A stretch of DNA of 64,000 bases. Origin: Stereum hirsutum FP-91666 SS1 (taxonomy: Eukaryota; Basidiomycota; Agaricomycetes; Russulales; Stereaceae). Positions 47,779 to 61,174 of this stretch are shown piece by piece. The notes under the pieces were generated by a model. It had not been told where the DNA came from, did no database searches, and saw only the letters and a program-made list of their open reading frames with translations. The DNA lies in the NCBI RefSeq assembly GCF_000264905.1, contig NW_006763133.1, positions 1,556,224 to 1,620,223 on the forward strand, written 5' to 3'. A program made the translations under genes and the position numbers. Position 1 is the first letter of the stretch. The number at the start of each line of letters is the position of its first letter.

Positions 47779-47955
47779 CGCGCTGTTCAATCGCGAGGGC
47801 CGGCCAAGACGCGTTCGGACGAATTTCCGTCGGTCGATGACTCGTCCGCAACAAGCTATGAGAAATGTTGCCTGTTTGTCTTCAAACTGCTTCTCCCTCC
47901 ATCTCTTGTCTACGTTGCACCCTCGTTTGCTTTTGAGACTTGATAGTAATCGATC
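47779..47955. promoter_or_regulatory. Divergent promoter of ALG13 and the proline gene
   Basis: 177 bp between start codons, with a GACGCGTTC motif at about 47801. The bidirectional role is inferred. Confidence 0.4.
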
Positions 47956-49185
47956 ATGGGTTACACTCTTTGCGTGCTAGGTAATTCTCGTCATTGTTCT
48001 AAAGGTAAATAACAGCTGAAGCGTACATCTTCTAGGATGCGGTACGATGGGTATTGCCATCACATCTGGTGTACTTGCTAGTTTGGAGTCTCGCAATCCG
48101 TTACACGGGAACATCCATGCAAAATGGGAATCACATACCTCGGGGACATCTACCCCAGTAGTCGGTCCCGATCTTGATCATTCCCTGCCCTCTCGATTTA
48201 TCGCCTGCGTAAAACGGGAGGAGACGGCGAGGAAGCTTCAAAGGACTTTCGCAGAATTGCCTGGGCTTTCTGGTCATACTGTCGAGGTCGTCGCAGACCA
48301 GAATGTCAGCTCAGTTCAACAAGCGGACGTCGTTCTGTTGTGGTGTGTGCCAGCCAATTTATCGTCCAGGCCGAGAGAAATGTAACAGTGTACATAGTTG
48401 TAAACCCCAGATGGCATACCTCATTCTTCAAGAAGAAGGCATTAAGGAGGCCCTCGAAGGGAAGCTGTTGATCAGTATCCTCGCAGGTGTCACCATCCCC
48501 CAACTCTCCAATTGGGTTCTGCCCAGCACAAAAGTCATTCGCGCAATGCCAAATACCCCGTGCAAGGTGATATAGCAGTCCTCTGCCCCATCTCGTCGTT
48601 CTGACCCCTTGTTATTGTTTATAGATTCGGGAAGGCATGACCGTCGTGTCGACGCTCCCTCAATCGGACTCTGTAGAGCTCGACCGTGCCATCATCCTCA
48701 AGATCTTCTCTTCCATAGGCCGCTGCCGTTTCCTTGATGAAAAACACTTCGACGCGTGCACTGCGGTCTCTGGTTCAGGACCTGCCTTCGCATGCTTATT
48801 CTTAGAGGCCATGGCTGACGGAGGTGTGATGATGGGCTTGCCAAGAGCAGAGGCTCTCGAACTTGCCGCACAAAGTACGTTTTCCGCGAACATGACGGAT
48901 CGTCATTCAGCTGAGCTTTATATATTCGCAGCCCTTCAAGGTGCGGCTAGGATGGCGCTGCAACCGGGAGCTCACCCCGCTCAGATCAAGGATGCCGTGA
49001 CCAGTACGTCTATTCACAGCAACTTCATTCGGTTCACTGATCACCAATTCATTTGAACAGCTCCAGGCGGATGTACTATCGCTGGCCTGCTTACTCTTGA
49101 GGATGGGAAGGTGCGGTCAACGATTGCACGAGCAATTCAGGTAGCAACAGAGCGAGCTAGTGAGCTCGGACAGCCTGCCAAATAA
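47956..49185 (+). CDS. PRO3: Pyrroline-5-carboxylate reductase
   Basis: The Rossmann nucleotide-binding motif LGCGTMGIAITSG is split by the first intron, with only eight codons in exon 1. Then come VLLCCKPQMAYLIL, ISILAGVTIPQL, RAMPNTPCKIREGMTV, and the signature of the C-terminal dimer domain, DACTAVSGSGPAFACLFLEA followed by MADGGVMMGLPR. The last exons read TTPGGCTIAGLLTLEDGKV and end ASELGQPAK. It makes proline from P5C using NADPH in the cytosol. About six exons. Stop TAA at 49183-49185. Confidence 0.93.
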
Positions 49186-49730
49186 CTCGGCGGTTCATAC
49201 TTCTGTCCTCGATAATAAGGGAAGGAATCGCCAAATAAACAGTGGCATACCAAATGGTTGTAACATCCACATTCAGTGCCATACGCCACAAGCGAACGGT
49301 TTGTATCTGTCCTCTTTGGCGTCGGTAAACATACACTTCGGAGCTCTGTTGCGCTATCTGTACTTGGAGCAATCTTTCGTTCTCAGCTCTGTTACCTCTC
49401 CCGCTCCGCCTTAGATGTGCTATGGTCGCACGAGTCTGATAATGTTCCTCAAACGCTCATTACAGCTTACTTTAGCTGCCCCGCAGTACTGAGCACCTTA
49501 TTTAGCTGGAACGCTATCGGCCCCGATTCTCACTCACGCTGTTGCGCTCACAAAATCATCGATAACGTAGGGCGCGGGCTTCATATTACCTAACCTCGAA
49601 TGCTAGCGGTGGGCTACATCAATACTGAATCAGAGTTCTCCTCTTCGTCTCTGCATTCCGGAGGCAAACATGTGACTTACCATAACCGAACTCCAAAGGC
49701 TCGCATCCCAACTCGCATTTGTATAAGGTG

Positions 49731-49767
49731 ACATCCACAGGTGAGTATTGACCTCGCCTGTGGATGT
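49731..49767. repeat. Strong hairpin (15-bp stem, 7-nt loop)
   Basis: ACATCCACAGGTGAG at 49731-49745 pairs with CTCGCCTGTGGATGT at 49753-49767 with one G-T/A-C-type difference, loop TATTGAC. It lies just left of the truncated membrane-protein fragment. Confidence 0.7.
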
Positions 49768-49785
49768 GTGGTATGGTATCACTGT

Positions 49786-50253
49786 CTCTGATCCAGTCAC
49801 AACGATAGTCATCTATTAATGCTTCGCTATCCTGTGTCTTGTCACATACGCTGTCTACGATCCGACAAATCAGATCTTTTCCGGGCTGGCATCTGCAGCT
49901 CAGGTATGTATTGATGTGCTATAACTTTCGATTACAGTGCGCCCTTCGATGTGGGTCCTTCATCGAGCAAATGGCTATCTACCTGATCATATATCGCTTG
50001 GCTGAGGGTCGAGCGTGGCGCAAGGATCATATAGGATACCCTCAAAACAAGGCAATATGCCCCCAAGTCAATTGTTCCGAAGAATGGTATGTCAGGAAAC
50101 TTTTCACAGCATCGGATCAGAGTGCTGATAGGCAATCACTGGTTTGACCAAGATTTCGAGGATAGGCCCACCGGCAGTTCCTCTGGCTCCACTTCCGCGA
50201 ATGAGGATGAAGGTCTACATGCTGAGTCGAATGACACTGCCAAATTTGCATGA
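49786..50253 (+). pseudogene. 5'-truncated copy of the seven-helix membrane protein gene
   Basis: The fragment codes CFAILCLVTYAVYDPTNQIF, then across a 5' GTATGT intron EQMAIYLIIYRLAEGRAW. These match VFALLFLITYAVSDTTAQIW and QQVATYVIIYRLADGRGW of the intact minus-strand gene at 51747-53327. A polar tail can be read to TGA at 50251-50253 (NHWFDQDFEDRP..TAKFA), though the splice needed is not clean; another reading stops at 50147. None of the earlier membrane segments is found upstream, so the copy is truncated. It is inverted relative to the intact gene. Confidence 0.55.
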
Positions 50254-50418
50254 TTTCGTACTATTAGGTGTAAGTAAACTATTATGTCTACGGACAATGA
50301 CTGGAACATTGATAACTCTCCCGAATCTGCATAAACCTCTACCAGAGATGCACGGGACGAGCCTGAGGCGAGTGGGATACGACCACTGTATCCTTACAGA
50401 CAAGGCCATGGTCACTCC

Positions 50419-50928
50419 TCATATTGTGTCATGTGTGTAACTCGCTAATCCACTGTCGCTCACACATTATGACTTTATTTCGAAAACTGAAAGAGAAAAA
50501 AACTTACGAGCCTGCCAATAAGTGAAATCCCCAACGACCACGGCATCTACCACCTCGTCCTGGGCAGCTATAGCCTCGATTTTGATCGGGAAGAAATCGT
50601 GCCCATATATATGGCGGGAGAATGGAGGAATCGTGCACTCAGCGCGCACTAGGTAGGGGCCACGTTCGCCTTCACGGACCATTGAGCGGATTCTGGTGGC
50701 GATTGCTAGATACCCGAGGACCAGTCGTATGCGTAGGGGGCGGTCGGGGTCGACATCGAAGAGGGTTTCAACAGCGAGGATCATCCCGTCTTCCCCTTCG
50801 CAAGGATTGAAATCCAGGATGTGAAATAAGCCCAACTCCGACCTTACGAGCACAGGACGCCCGGCATACACCAAAGGGTTTTCCTGTCGTGGTTGTTCGG
50901 GGATGGCGATTGTAATGGCGGGAGGCAT
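50419..50928 (-). CDS. Unknown small protein (about 155 aa)
   Basis: An ATG at 50928 opens a long exon starting MPPAITIAIPEQPRQENPLV. The protein has alternating hydrophobic and charged residues suggestive of beta sheets: LVRSELGLFHILDFNPCEG, MILAVETLFDVDPDRP, RIRLVLGYLAIATRIR and VVDAVVVGDFTYWQA. A GTAAGT donor after WQA.. suggests a short last exon ending at TGA 50419-50421; the unspliced frame ends at 50467. No family is recognised, and no signal peptide or membrane span is seen. The coding-like composition and good donor support a real gene. Confidence 0.45.
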
Positions 50929-51746
50929 GGGGCTGTCAGGAAATCAGACCACTGGGGAAAAAGTAAGCATACTTCTTCCATCGAGATGACTGATGAACAC
51001 TTACATGAGATGTAATAGGGCTGTAGCAGCGGGATGAGATGAAACTGAGTTACGGGGGAGATGAACAGGGTGTGAGTCGCGAGCAGCACTGTTGATCTAA
51101 GCTTGGATTGTGCTGTGTGTGTACGTTGGGCTTATGGAGGGGGAAGTATCGAAGATGTGGGTCGCAGATAGATAATCTGGCAGTGAGCAGACGAGGGATC
51201 TTAAAAGCGAAGGAAGGACAAAGGGAAGGACGAAAGAGAAAACAAAGCAACATGAACAATAAAAGGGAGTGATGGAAATTGGAACAAAGAGCGGGCAACA
51301 TGGCGCACAGGGGAGGTGGACAAAGCGTAATGACTACTGTTAGGGGCATCATCGATATCGCCACCGTCGATCAGCTGAACGTGTACAGCCTGGCACTTCC
51401 TTTCATCATATTCGCGATACTTATCCACCACGACACGGTGTATCCCAAAACGTGATGTCCTTTCTTTATTTTGGTATATCTACAAATTAGTCCGCGTGTT
51501 CATAAGAGATTAGTAACGGAGTTCAAGGACCACCTCCAGGTTTGGTTGAACTCAGCGAATCGGCGAGTAACAACAGAGCCGAATAGTTATAGGGCTAGCT
51601 CTAGAGCTACAATTAGTCGGCATTGACTGCTTCTCTTTCAACAGACAGATAATATCTTGGATAGCGAGCGAACAACATACTAGGGTGTTCAAGTAATGTA
51701 AAACACATGTGTAAGGTCGTGAGGGTACTACATAGTACTGTGTGGT
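50929..51746. other. Intergenic region of 0.8 kb
   Basis: It contains the promoter of the unknown gene and the 3' flank of the membrane protein gene. No further features are seen. Confidence 0.35.
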
Positions 51747-53327
51747 CTAGTCGTGAAGTGCGTCGGCTGAGTTTGTGGAAATGATGTGCTCGTCACGACA
51801 TGGTGCGGGAGTCGTCTTATCCATCTCTGTGGAGGATTCCGGTCGTGTCTCTGTTCTACCGGATGAGAAATGAAAATTTGAGGCCTCTGATAGATGTCCT
51901 AGTTCGACGTCTTCAAAGTCATGGGATATGGATCAATGGACGGCACAGACGGGGATGTACGGGTTGCGACACATACCTGTAATGGCCATTTTAGGGACAC
52001 CGTCGTTAAACTGCATACTGGTGAAGGTTGCAGAGGACGGTAAGGAGTCTTGTCTCCATCCCCGACCATCTGCTAGTCTGTAGATGATCACGTAGGTAGC
52101 GACTTGCTGCACCGAAGTCAAACTCAGTCAAGTTGATTAGCCTTCCTGATTGGTTGCATGGACTTTACCTGGACAGAAGAGGATACTCCAAGCCAGATTT
52201 GAGCTGTGGTGTCTGACACGGCATACGTAATCAAGAACAAGAGAGCGAACACAGAGTACACCGCTGCTCAACGTGAGAAAGCGTTCAGTAAGGCTGACAT
52301 GCATCGAGGTATGCGACGGTGTACCTGCTGACTCCACGAGAATCATCCCCAGTGTCACATACTGCCGTGCATGGTCCGCGTCTGCCAAGGGTTCAGAATC
52401 AGTGCCAAGCAGTGTATGGAAAAAATCATCTGAAAGTCCAAACGTACTGAGAGCTGCTGCTATACGACGGCGATATATATACAGTCTAATAACAATGAGA
52501 ACCGTCAAGATGACGTTGACTCCGAGACTAAGCGTATAGTAGGCGGTGCCGAAGGCTAGAGGAGTTTCTGCGTAGAAGGAAAGCCCAGGTTTGCCTATAT
52601 TGGCTTCCGTCAACCACTACACACACAGCAAATCCGAGACTTTCTTACTTGACTGAAGCGTCCAAAAAGTTCCCATGACTGAGCACAAAAGCAAGGGTAA
52701 ATTTAGTGTTTGTTGTTACAGAAGATGATGGACCATAATTACCGAAGGAAGCAAGGAGAATGATGGAGGGGAAAAATATGGCGAGAAAAGCTTGAAACCG
52801 GCTTGTCGCCGCCCAAATAACCCAGCATCTCCATAGCTGTTTAAGATATCAATGGACTGTATGCACAAGCAGCTGAAATTAACTCACCACTAAGGAATCG
52901 CAGAGGAACGTCATGACGAACAGAGTGGCTTCAAACATCACATTCACAGCGAGTTGTTGTGTCGCATTGAAGTAGCTATAAGGCCCACCCGGGTAGTTGC
53001 GATTGTCAACATACATCAGCTGAACTGTTCTGGTCTGAACGCCAGTGAAGATGGATTCCACAACGAAGAGGAGGGTGATAAATGCGAGCATATAACGAGC
53101 GTATGCTCTCGTCCTCCATTGACTGCACAGATAGAGCGCGCATGCCACATAAAGGACCACTTCCATCCCTACACATGTGTTTTGATTAGAATAATTGGAT
53201 CGGAAGGATGGATCATAGACAGCGTACCGTAACCAACCCCAGCAAGCAAGTCACCTGCTAGGAAGTAGCGTTCTGTCACGATGGTCTTCTCATCCTCATC
53301 TGGCCCATAGGAGGTGCTGTTACTCAT
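51747..53327 (-). CDS. Seven-helix fungal membrane protein, intact copy
   Basis: The protein starts MSNSTSYGPDEDEKTIVTE. Membrane segments follow: EVVLYVACALYLC, YMLAFITLLFVVESIF, MFEATLFVMTFLCDSLVLWR, FLAIFFPSIILLASFG, AYYTLSLGVNVILTVLIVIR, FALLFLITYAVSD and QQVATYVIIYRLADG. The LWRCWVIW motif after the fourth segment is typical of a large agaricomycete family of unknown function. A final exon is reached through the GTATGT donor at about 51976 and adds a Ser/Thr- and acid-rich cytosolic tail ending NSADALHD with TAG at 51747-51749. Without that splice the protein would end at 51933. About nine exons. Confidence 0.7.
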
Positions 53328-55656
53328 TTCCCGGAAGCTTGTGTCTTTGTGGCGTTCAAGTAAGATCAAATTATCAGTATTTGAAGAAGGATGTAACGGA
53401 GATTGAGCAACCCACCGGCAGAGATAATCGAAGTAAGACTGACAGCTGCAGTAGAAGTAGGGCGTAAAGCGGGGAGGAGAGTGGGGAAACCGCACCTGTC
53501 AAACGCACGTTATGTATGTCTTGCAACCACTGTATACTAGCCTAACCTACCGCCGGCTCCGTCTGACAGATGAGAGTAGCAGTCGAGAGCTCGGCCGGTT
53601 CATGTGCCTCATGCTATAACACGGCATCGGACCCTAGATGGCTTTAGATGTGACCTTGGGAGTTGATCTGACTATTGGGCGATCTCTTGGCTCCTGGTTG
53701 GCGTCTCTGTAGAAGTGTGGTTAGCACCCGGAGGCATTAGCCTGCTGGGTATCATGGCACGCACTATTTACGATATAATACCAAATTACCGGAGGACGTT
53801 AACGCTGGAGACGGTCACACCAGAGTGCTCAACCAAGTTGTGATATATGCTCTTCATCTAAGTAGGAGATGAGGGTGTATGACGATGGGAATACACGGAG
53901 GTGTACGAGGTATGTTTGGATTCATTTGAAAGCCATCATTGGACTAAATCCGCATCAAGCACCACGCAGCAACACCGTGTTCCAAAAAAAACGCAGGAGC
54001 CGGAGGAGAAGTTTCATCCACACCACACCACCGCCCAGTGTCACAAAGAGGACCAATGGGAGATCACAGCGTGTACTTATACTCAGGTACGCAGCAATGT
54101 ACACATGGTTATACAGGCCGGCGATCGCTGTGAGGCGCCGAAAGGTTCGTAAGGCACCCGTGATGCTTAAGAGTCGATGAGGTTTGTGGCACGAATGACA
54201 GTATCTGTCACCGTCAAAAACATTCCTGCACATTGGTGACAAGGAAATGGCAAGAAATGAGCCTCTTATTCCAAAGATTGGACGTGGTGTTACGTTGCAC
54301 CGAGTTCTGAAGCGACAGTCAGTACTCGCAAAGTGAGCAAGCAATCGATATATCAACCTTACCAGAAATGGCGTTATGACGGTAACAGCGACCGTCCGCT
54401 GCTGATCTGTATGCTGGCGAGTGACTGCGTCTCGAATCCTACTGCATGAGAGGGCAGACCTCGGAGAGAGTGAAACTCCTACCGCGAGGTCAAGCATTAC
54501 GACGCCAAGAGTCGACGTATCTCCACCCCGGATTGTACCGGATAACCAAACTGGTGTAAAACAGCAGCGCACAGTACCTGCTTGGTACAGAGATCAATGA
54601 TAGCTTGGGTTTGGTTCGAGTGTTCCTCGGTGATAGACAGGGACTTTCACGCTCGAAAAATACCTTAGCAGTGTGATGCAGAGCTCCCGTTCATTGTGGA
54701 TCCTCAGTCGGACCAAGTCAGACCGTGTTTGTGGAAGTAACGGTACGGGAGTTGTTGCAGATCATGATAGGTTAGCCAAGGCAATGGTAGACTCATTAAG
54801 ATTCGACTACTTACCCGTGCATCACGGGGTCGCACACTCCAAGAAAGGAAAGATTGATTGAAGATGTTATGTTTATTCTCGAATCAACAGTGCTGCTACA
54901 CGTCACAACGTCGATCGTGAATCATATTACATAGGGATGTATCTCTCGTTTCATCTTCGTTCACCTCTCCCAGAGAGTCAAGGATCGCGAAGACCAAGAG
55001 AGTCCAACGGACAACCATATCCTTCTTGCTCCTATAAAATGAGAACATAGCGCATGGGTTTTGACGCTGTCCAGAGTGTTGAGGAGCGGGTACACTCAAA
55101 AAATGGAAAAGCCAACGAAGGTGAAGATGCAAGGGCCTTAGGCAGGTTGAAAAGATATATATTGATTTTTTCATACTGTGGTAGTCGTGAACGGTCAGAC
55201 ATACGAAGATAGACAAGGATCAAACCACGCACCGTTAATTACAAGATGATCCAAGTTCGACCGACTACCGTTCACCACTATGCACGACGATGCCGTGTCG
55301 GATGGCATGTATCCTACGTGTGAACCACTCTCGCCATGAAGTCTCCTGGTGAGGAAGACGAGAGAGGCAAAAAAAAGCACAGGCCTCGGTACGAGACCAG
55401 GAGTTGATCTTGCTCCCAATAATGGATGCCTCTTCGTAGGGCAGCGATGAGACATCAAAGTGAAGGAGGGAGCGTTCTCAAGAGTAGTCCCACACACAGC
55501 ACACACAGAAGCTCAGAGTGAGATGAGAAAAAAAGAATAGAATACTGCTTGTAGAATACAGATACAATGCCTGTGGATGAGCAGATTGATCAGGACCGAC
55601 CACGACGCGTCGATGACGGGAAAACAACGTACGATAGCGATCCAGAGCAAACAACT
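53328..55656. other. Gene-poor region of 2.3 kb
   Basis: It includes the promoter of the membrane protein gene and the downstream flank of RPT3. The longest frame (minus, 53955-54572) opens without an ATG at its 5' end and shows no domain. No repeat was recognised. Confidence 0.4.
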
Positions 55657-57364
<1,708 letters not shown>

Positions 57365-57607
57365 GGTCGAAAATTTGGAACGGTAAGAGTTGAGGGACGA
57401 AAAGTAGAGTCTAAGTGAAGTCGATGTCTGCTTGGACGAGAGGCTTACGCGGCGTCACCGTGGACGCGTCGCGTGAGAACCAACTTCCCTGTTTGGTCGC
57501 GCCTTCTCCGAACGCGCTTCGAACAGTTCAGTGAAGTCTCGTAACAACTCCCACTCGTCTGCGTGCAATATTATCTTTCTTCAAAACTGTGCAGAGCTCG
57601 ACCCACT
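57365..57607. promoter_or_regulatory. Divergent promoter of RPT3 and CBP20
   Basis: It contains GACGCGTC (57463-57470), TGGTCGCGCC (57494-57503) and ACGCGCTTC (57512-57520), the same ordered triplet seen upstream of NAC alpha. Their location midway between both start codons fits a shared promoter core. I saw no clear copy of the yeast Rpn4 site GGTGGCAAA. Confidence 0.55.
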
Positions 57608-58553
57608 ATGGCTAACGTCGTGACTTCCCTTGACAAACCCTCGAATTACAAAGATTCGCAGGCTCGCTATGATCGGAGACAACAGAATGATATGCTCTCC
57701 CAATCCACAACCTTATACGTATGTTCTCTTCACCAGAACTTCAGCGTTGAGGCGGCCCCTTCTCGATATTCAACACATAAATGGCATGCTCATTTCTGCG
57801 ACTTGGATACCAGGTCGGCAATCTGAGCTTTTACACTACTGAGGAGCAGATCCACGATATATTTTCAAAATGCGCCAACCCCGAGGACGGAGGAGGGGTC
57901 AAGAGAATTATCATGGGTCTTGACAGAAACACCAGGTTCGCCTTCTTCATCAATGCCTTTTTGTCTTGTTCTTAGTTCTAAATTCTTTCAAAGGACACCA
58001 TGCGGTTTCTGTTTCGTAGAGTACTACACGAACGCGGAGGCGCTCGCCACAATGCGCTACATCAGCGGCACAAAACTTGACGAACGTATCATTCGTTGTG
58101 ACCTGGATCTGGGATACCGAGATGGTCGGCAGTTCGGACGTGGAAAGAGTGGCGGCCAGGTAATCCAGTCCTCCGTCTTCTTATTCTCCCGGTCACTCAT
58201 GTGTGGCGTGTGGTACACCAGGTTCGAGACGAGCACAGACAGGACTACGACCCAGGACGTGGCGGCTGGGGTGCACAAGCTCAACGACTCGAGATCGAGA
58301 GGCGACGCGAAGTTGAAGCACGTTATGCGGATACTGAACCGGGAGGACCCGTCGCAGCTGGTGGTGAAGACTGGAAAGACCAGAATACGGCTCCAGAGTC
58401 CACTCGCAAACGTGAACGGTCGCCCGATGATGATGCCAATGAGGGCTCAAGACAGGTGAGTACTTTTTTTCTGAAGTTTGTGCTGATTGCTCACGACGAT
58501 GACAGCGAGCTCGGATGGGCGACACATTGGATCAAGATGAGGGCCGGATGTGA
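57608..58553 (+). CDS. CBC2: Nuclear cap-binding protein subunit 2 (CBP20)
   Basis: Five exons. The N-terminal cap-binding segment reads [15 protein letters not shown] single RRM follows with RNP2 [15 protein letters not shown] and RNP1 [13 protein letters not shown], then [19 protein letters not shown], which supplies the Arg and Asp residues known to clamp the cap. The tail is Arg/Glu/Pro-rich and ends LDQDEGRM at TGA 58551-58553. It binds the 5' cap with CBP80 in the nucleus. Two introns lie inside the RRM, right before RNP2 and before RNP1. Confidence 0.93.
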
Positions 58554-58725
58554 GGTTGAGGCTGTCATGGTGTTACACTTTTCTTCTCGTTCTGTTTCTT
58601 CGTCTTGTACCGTTGCTGTAGCAGTCAGCTCCACGCCTTTTCCGTAATTACGACTAGCGTTCTAACACGATGATGAGGAGAGCGTGCACGGATTATAAAT
58701 TATACTACAAAAAAGAACATGCAGA

Positions 58726-59626
58726 TCAATGGATGACGTGCGCGCGTACGACGTAGTCTTCGCCCCAGACTTCCGGCTGGAACCAAGTTTTGTGGACATT
58801 TCGGACGAGCCTGTAGGCCTCCGAGGGAGACGACAGTCGTACTAGCAGTCGAGCAGATGATGTCGTCGGAAACCGCCTACAGTAAACCATTAGAAATGTG
58901 TGTGTTCTCTCTTATCCGGTGGGTGCAAGAAAGGGACCTGATGATGAGGATATTCAAAAACTCACGGTGGGTCCAATTTGACAATTTCGCCCTGTCCTCC
59001 ACCCAACTTATATCCCTGTATCCAACTCCGAACACCCTCGACTGTGATTTTGCCTGGAAGACCCCATAGGACGACACATTTCTCCGTGTCGAGAATGCCA
59101 CCCTGGAGGCCATCTCCTGTGACGATTGCCCTTTGTGCTGCCTCTGCGCGACCGGCCACACCTCGTGTTCGAGCAGAAGGTGGTGGCGGAGTGAATGCGC
59201 TAGGTCGAGGAGAGACCGGATGGCCAAAAAGAGCAGCTTTTTGGAGGGCGTTCAGGGCTGGTCGTACCATTTCAGGACGGGCGACCTTAAGGTAAGCTGT
59301 ACCAGTCGGACTGAAGCGTTTATAGTTCAGGGAGACTGGGATGATTGTTTAGGAGCTGAAGGAGAAGTGATCAAGGTAAAAGAACGCACCATCGACTACA
59401 TTTTCAACATTATACTGCCTAATCATGCGGGAAATGTCACCAGGAGTAGTTGTTCTAGGAATGTCATTGAGTCTGATGGCCGAAGCTACGATAGAGTGAG
59501 AGTGAGCGGAAGCATAGACATGAACCAGATCTCACTCTCTCCTATCATCGAAACTCCGTGATTTTGTGATCTGCTGAGATTGTTTCGAAAAGCCGTTCGA
59601 AGCGTAGCAGAGCCAGCAGAGGACAT
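58726..59626 (-). CDS. RRM-like RNA-binding protein, possibly mitochondrial
   Basis: Four exons. The protein starts MSSAGSATLRTAFRNNLSRS, which could be a mitochondrial presequence (Arg and Ser, no acids). A first RRM-like fold reads AIRLNDIPRTTTPGDISRM, then NYKRFSPTGTAYLKVARPEM. A second reads CVVLWGLPGKITVEGVRSWI, then SSARLLVRLSSPSEAYRLV. It ends HKTWFQPEVWGEDYVVRAHV-IH. The folds are weak RRMs without clear RNP aromatic residues. It is probably a basidiomycete-specific family, function unknown. The start codon faces a gene-free region. Confidence 0.65.
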
Positions 59627-59878
59627 GGCGGAACGCGTTCAAGTCGTCGATGGCAATTCCCGTGAGTCTCCGCAACCGAGAAACTTGGCTCGACACAAGC
59701 TCCACACCTCCTTCAACTTTGCACGACCTATCCACGAACTCTATACATAACGCCTTCCCCGAGATACGCCAAGTTGAAGTTATCGAGCCAGCTCCGCGGG
59801 TGCCTGGCTGGCAGCCTCGCTTCACCCACTCCATTGCGGCTTCACGGACGGACACCATTGCAGATCTACTATGGATGA

Positions 59879-59894
59879 CCCAGATTTGCAAGAT
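59879..59894 (+). repeat. Left arm of a distant inverted repeat
   Basis: CCCAGATTTGCAAGAT, the reverse complement of 61159-61174. A diverged tandem copy of the right arm lies next to it at about 61141-61158. Confidence 0.6.
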
Positions 59895-60288
59895 TTTGCA
59901 TTGCACACTACCGTCCCATGAAAACCACTCGGATACGCATAAAACCTGGCATACGAGCTACTATACATGTGTTCTAAAGGTCTATGTACTCAGATATTTT
60001 TTTGTGCAGAGGACAAGACTGCCAGAGACATGCCGGTGAAGGAGCTGGTTTGACCGGGATATGCAAGGTTTCCGAGAAATTTAAGCTCTGCTTCTTGCAT
60101 TCGCGGTCGTTGTCGACAGCGTCGAAGGCCCATGCTGAAAGTATGATGGTTTTCTTTGGACAGAAGGTAGATAAAATACTGAGTATGTTGGCGAAGAAGA
60201 AGTCTGACCGGCTATGCTGACATCTTCAGAGCTACGGTCTGGGACAACTTCATTCGACCGTGCCAAACCAGATCGAACTATATTGGAC

Positions 60289-60308
60289 CTCAGCCGAGCC
60301 CGGCTGAG
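60289..60308. repeat. Short palindrome (7-bp stem) in the motif-rich stretch
   Basis: CTCAGCC (60289-60295) and GGCTGAG (60302-60308) flank GAGCCC. Confidence 0.5.
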
Positions 60309-61158
60309 TTCGTCCACGTTCAGCGTACGGGCTTGGAGCGGCGAAAACTCTGGCAAACTAACTCAGATTTCGTCAGACCTTGGACAACTTATCGCACTCA
60401 GATCCCAGACAACCTCGGAAGAGTTCAGATGAGCTTGTTGCACCTAGTCTGAGCTCATGAGAGCTCATAAAAGCCTGATTAAAATTAAATTGGTCATTGT
60501 GGTGAGTGAGAACTTGCTCTGAGCTGGTACAACTCTGGAAGAGTTGCGCGACTGAGGTCCACGCTGACGCTGGAGGACTAAGTTCGACAATGTTTTCTGA
60601 GCTCCGCCGAGCTCTGCCGAACGCGTCTGAGCGCGTCGCTAGTCCGAGTCCGTTTTTCCGGGCAGCCGGACCTTGGGGAACCGCAGACGGCCCCGTCGAA
60701 CCTCGTCCGCATTTGTCCGCGCTCGGCCAACCTCGTCTGACCTCAGACGAGTTCAAACAACTTCGCCGTACGTGGTTCTCTTTCGTCCTCATTTGTGTGA
60801 TCTCGTTTTGAAAATCACTAAAGGACTATTGTCCGAGAAAAACCTTCATATGAAATAAAGTGCGTGCAATATATGGCCGACACTGTATTAAATGGCCCAC
60901 CGGACCCCTACAATTAATTGTACGATTTTGCGCGGTCATATGGCTCCAGGGGACCCAATGCAAGAATCTCCCCGCCAGAAAAGGTGCCATTCGAGATGAT
61001 TCTGCTTTTCTCCACTTCCACAAACTCGCACTATCGACAAGATACTTTGCTGTGCAGTATATATAGTACACCCAAGTGTACACAATTTTTCTCAAGACAG
61101 AAGTATGAGTGGACAGGTGTAGGGGAATTTATCTTTGTCGATATTGCATATCTGGGTC

Positions 61159-61174
61159 ATCTTGCAAATCTGGG
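61159..61174 (-). repeat. Right arm of a distant inverted repeat
   Basis: ATCTTGCAAATCTGGG. It pairs exactly with 59879-59894. A related unit ATATTGCATATCTGGG lies just left. Confidence 0.6.

Noticed and set aside
47779..47790. Extended Alg13 N-terminus
   Set aside because: The first codon of the extension is TTG; the ATG at 47778 matches the family start.
53955..54572. Minus-strand 205-codon open frame
   Set aside because: It does not begin with ATG, has no domain and no splice pattern, and overlaps nothing conserved.
59624..60039. Plus-strand frames facing away from the RRM-like gene (from 59624 and 59650)
   Set aside because: Both are open for only 40-130 codons, without domains, and run into the inverted-repeat arm.
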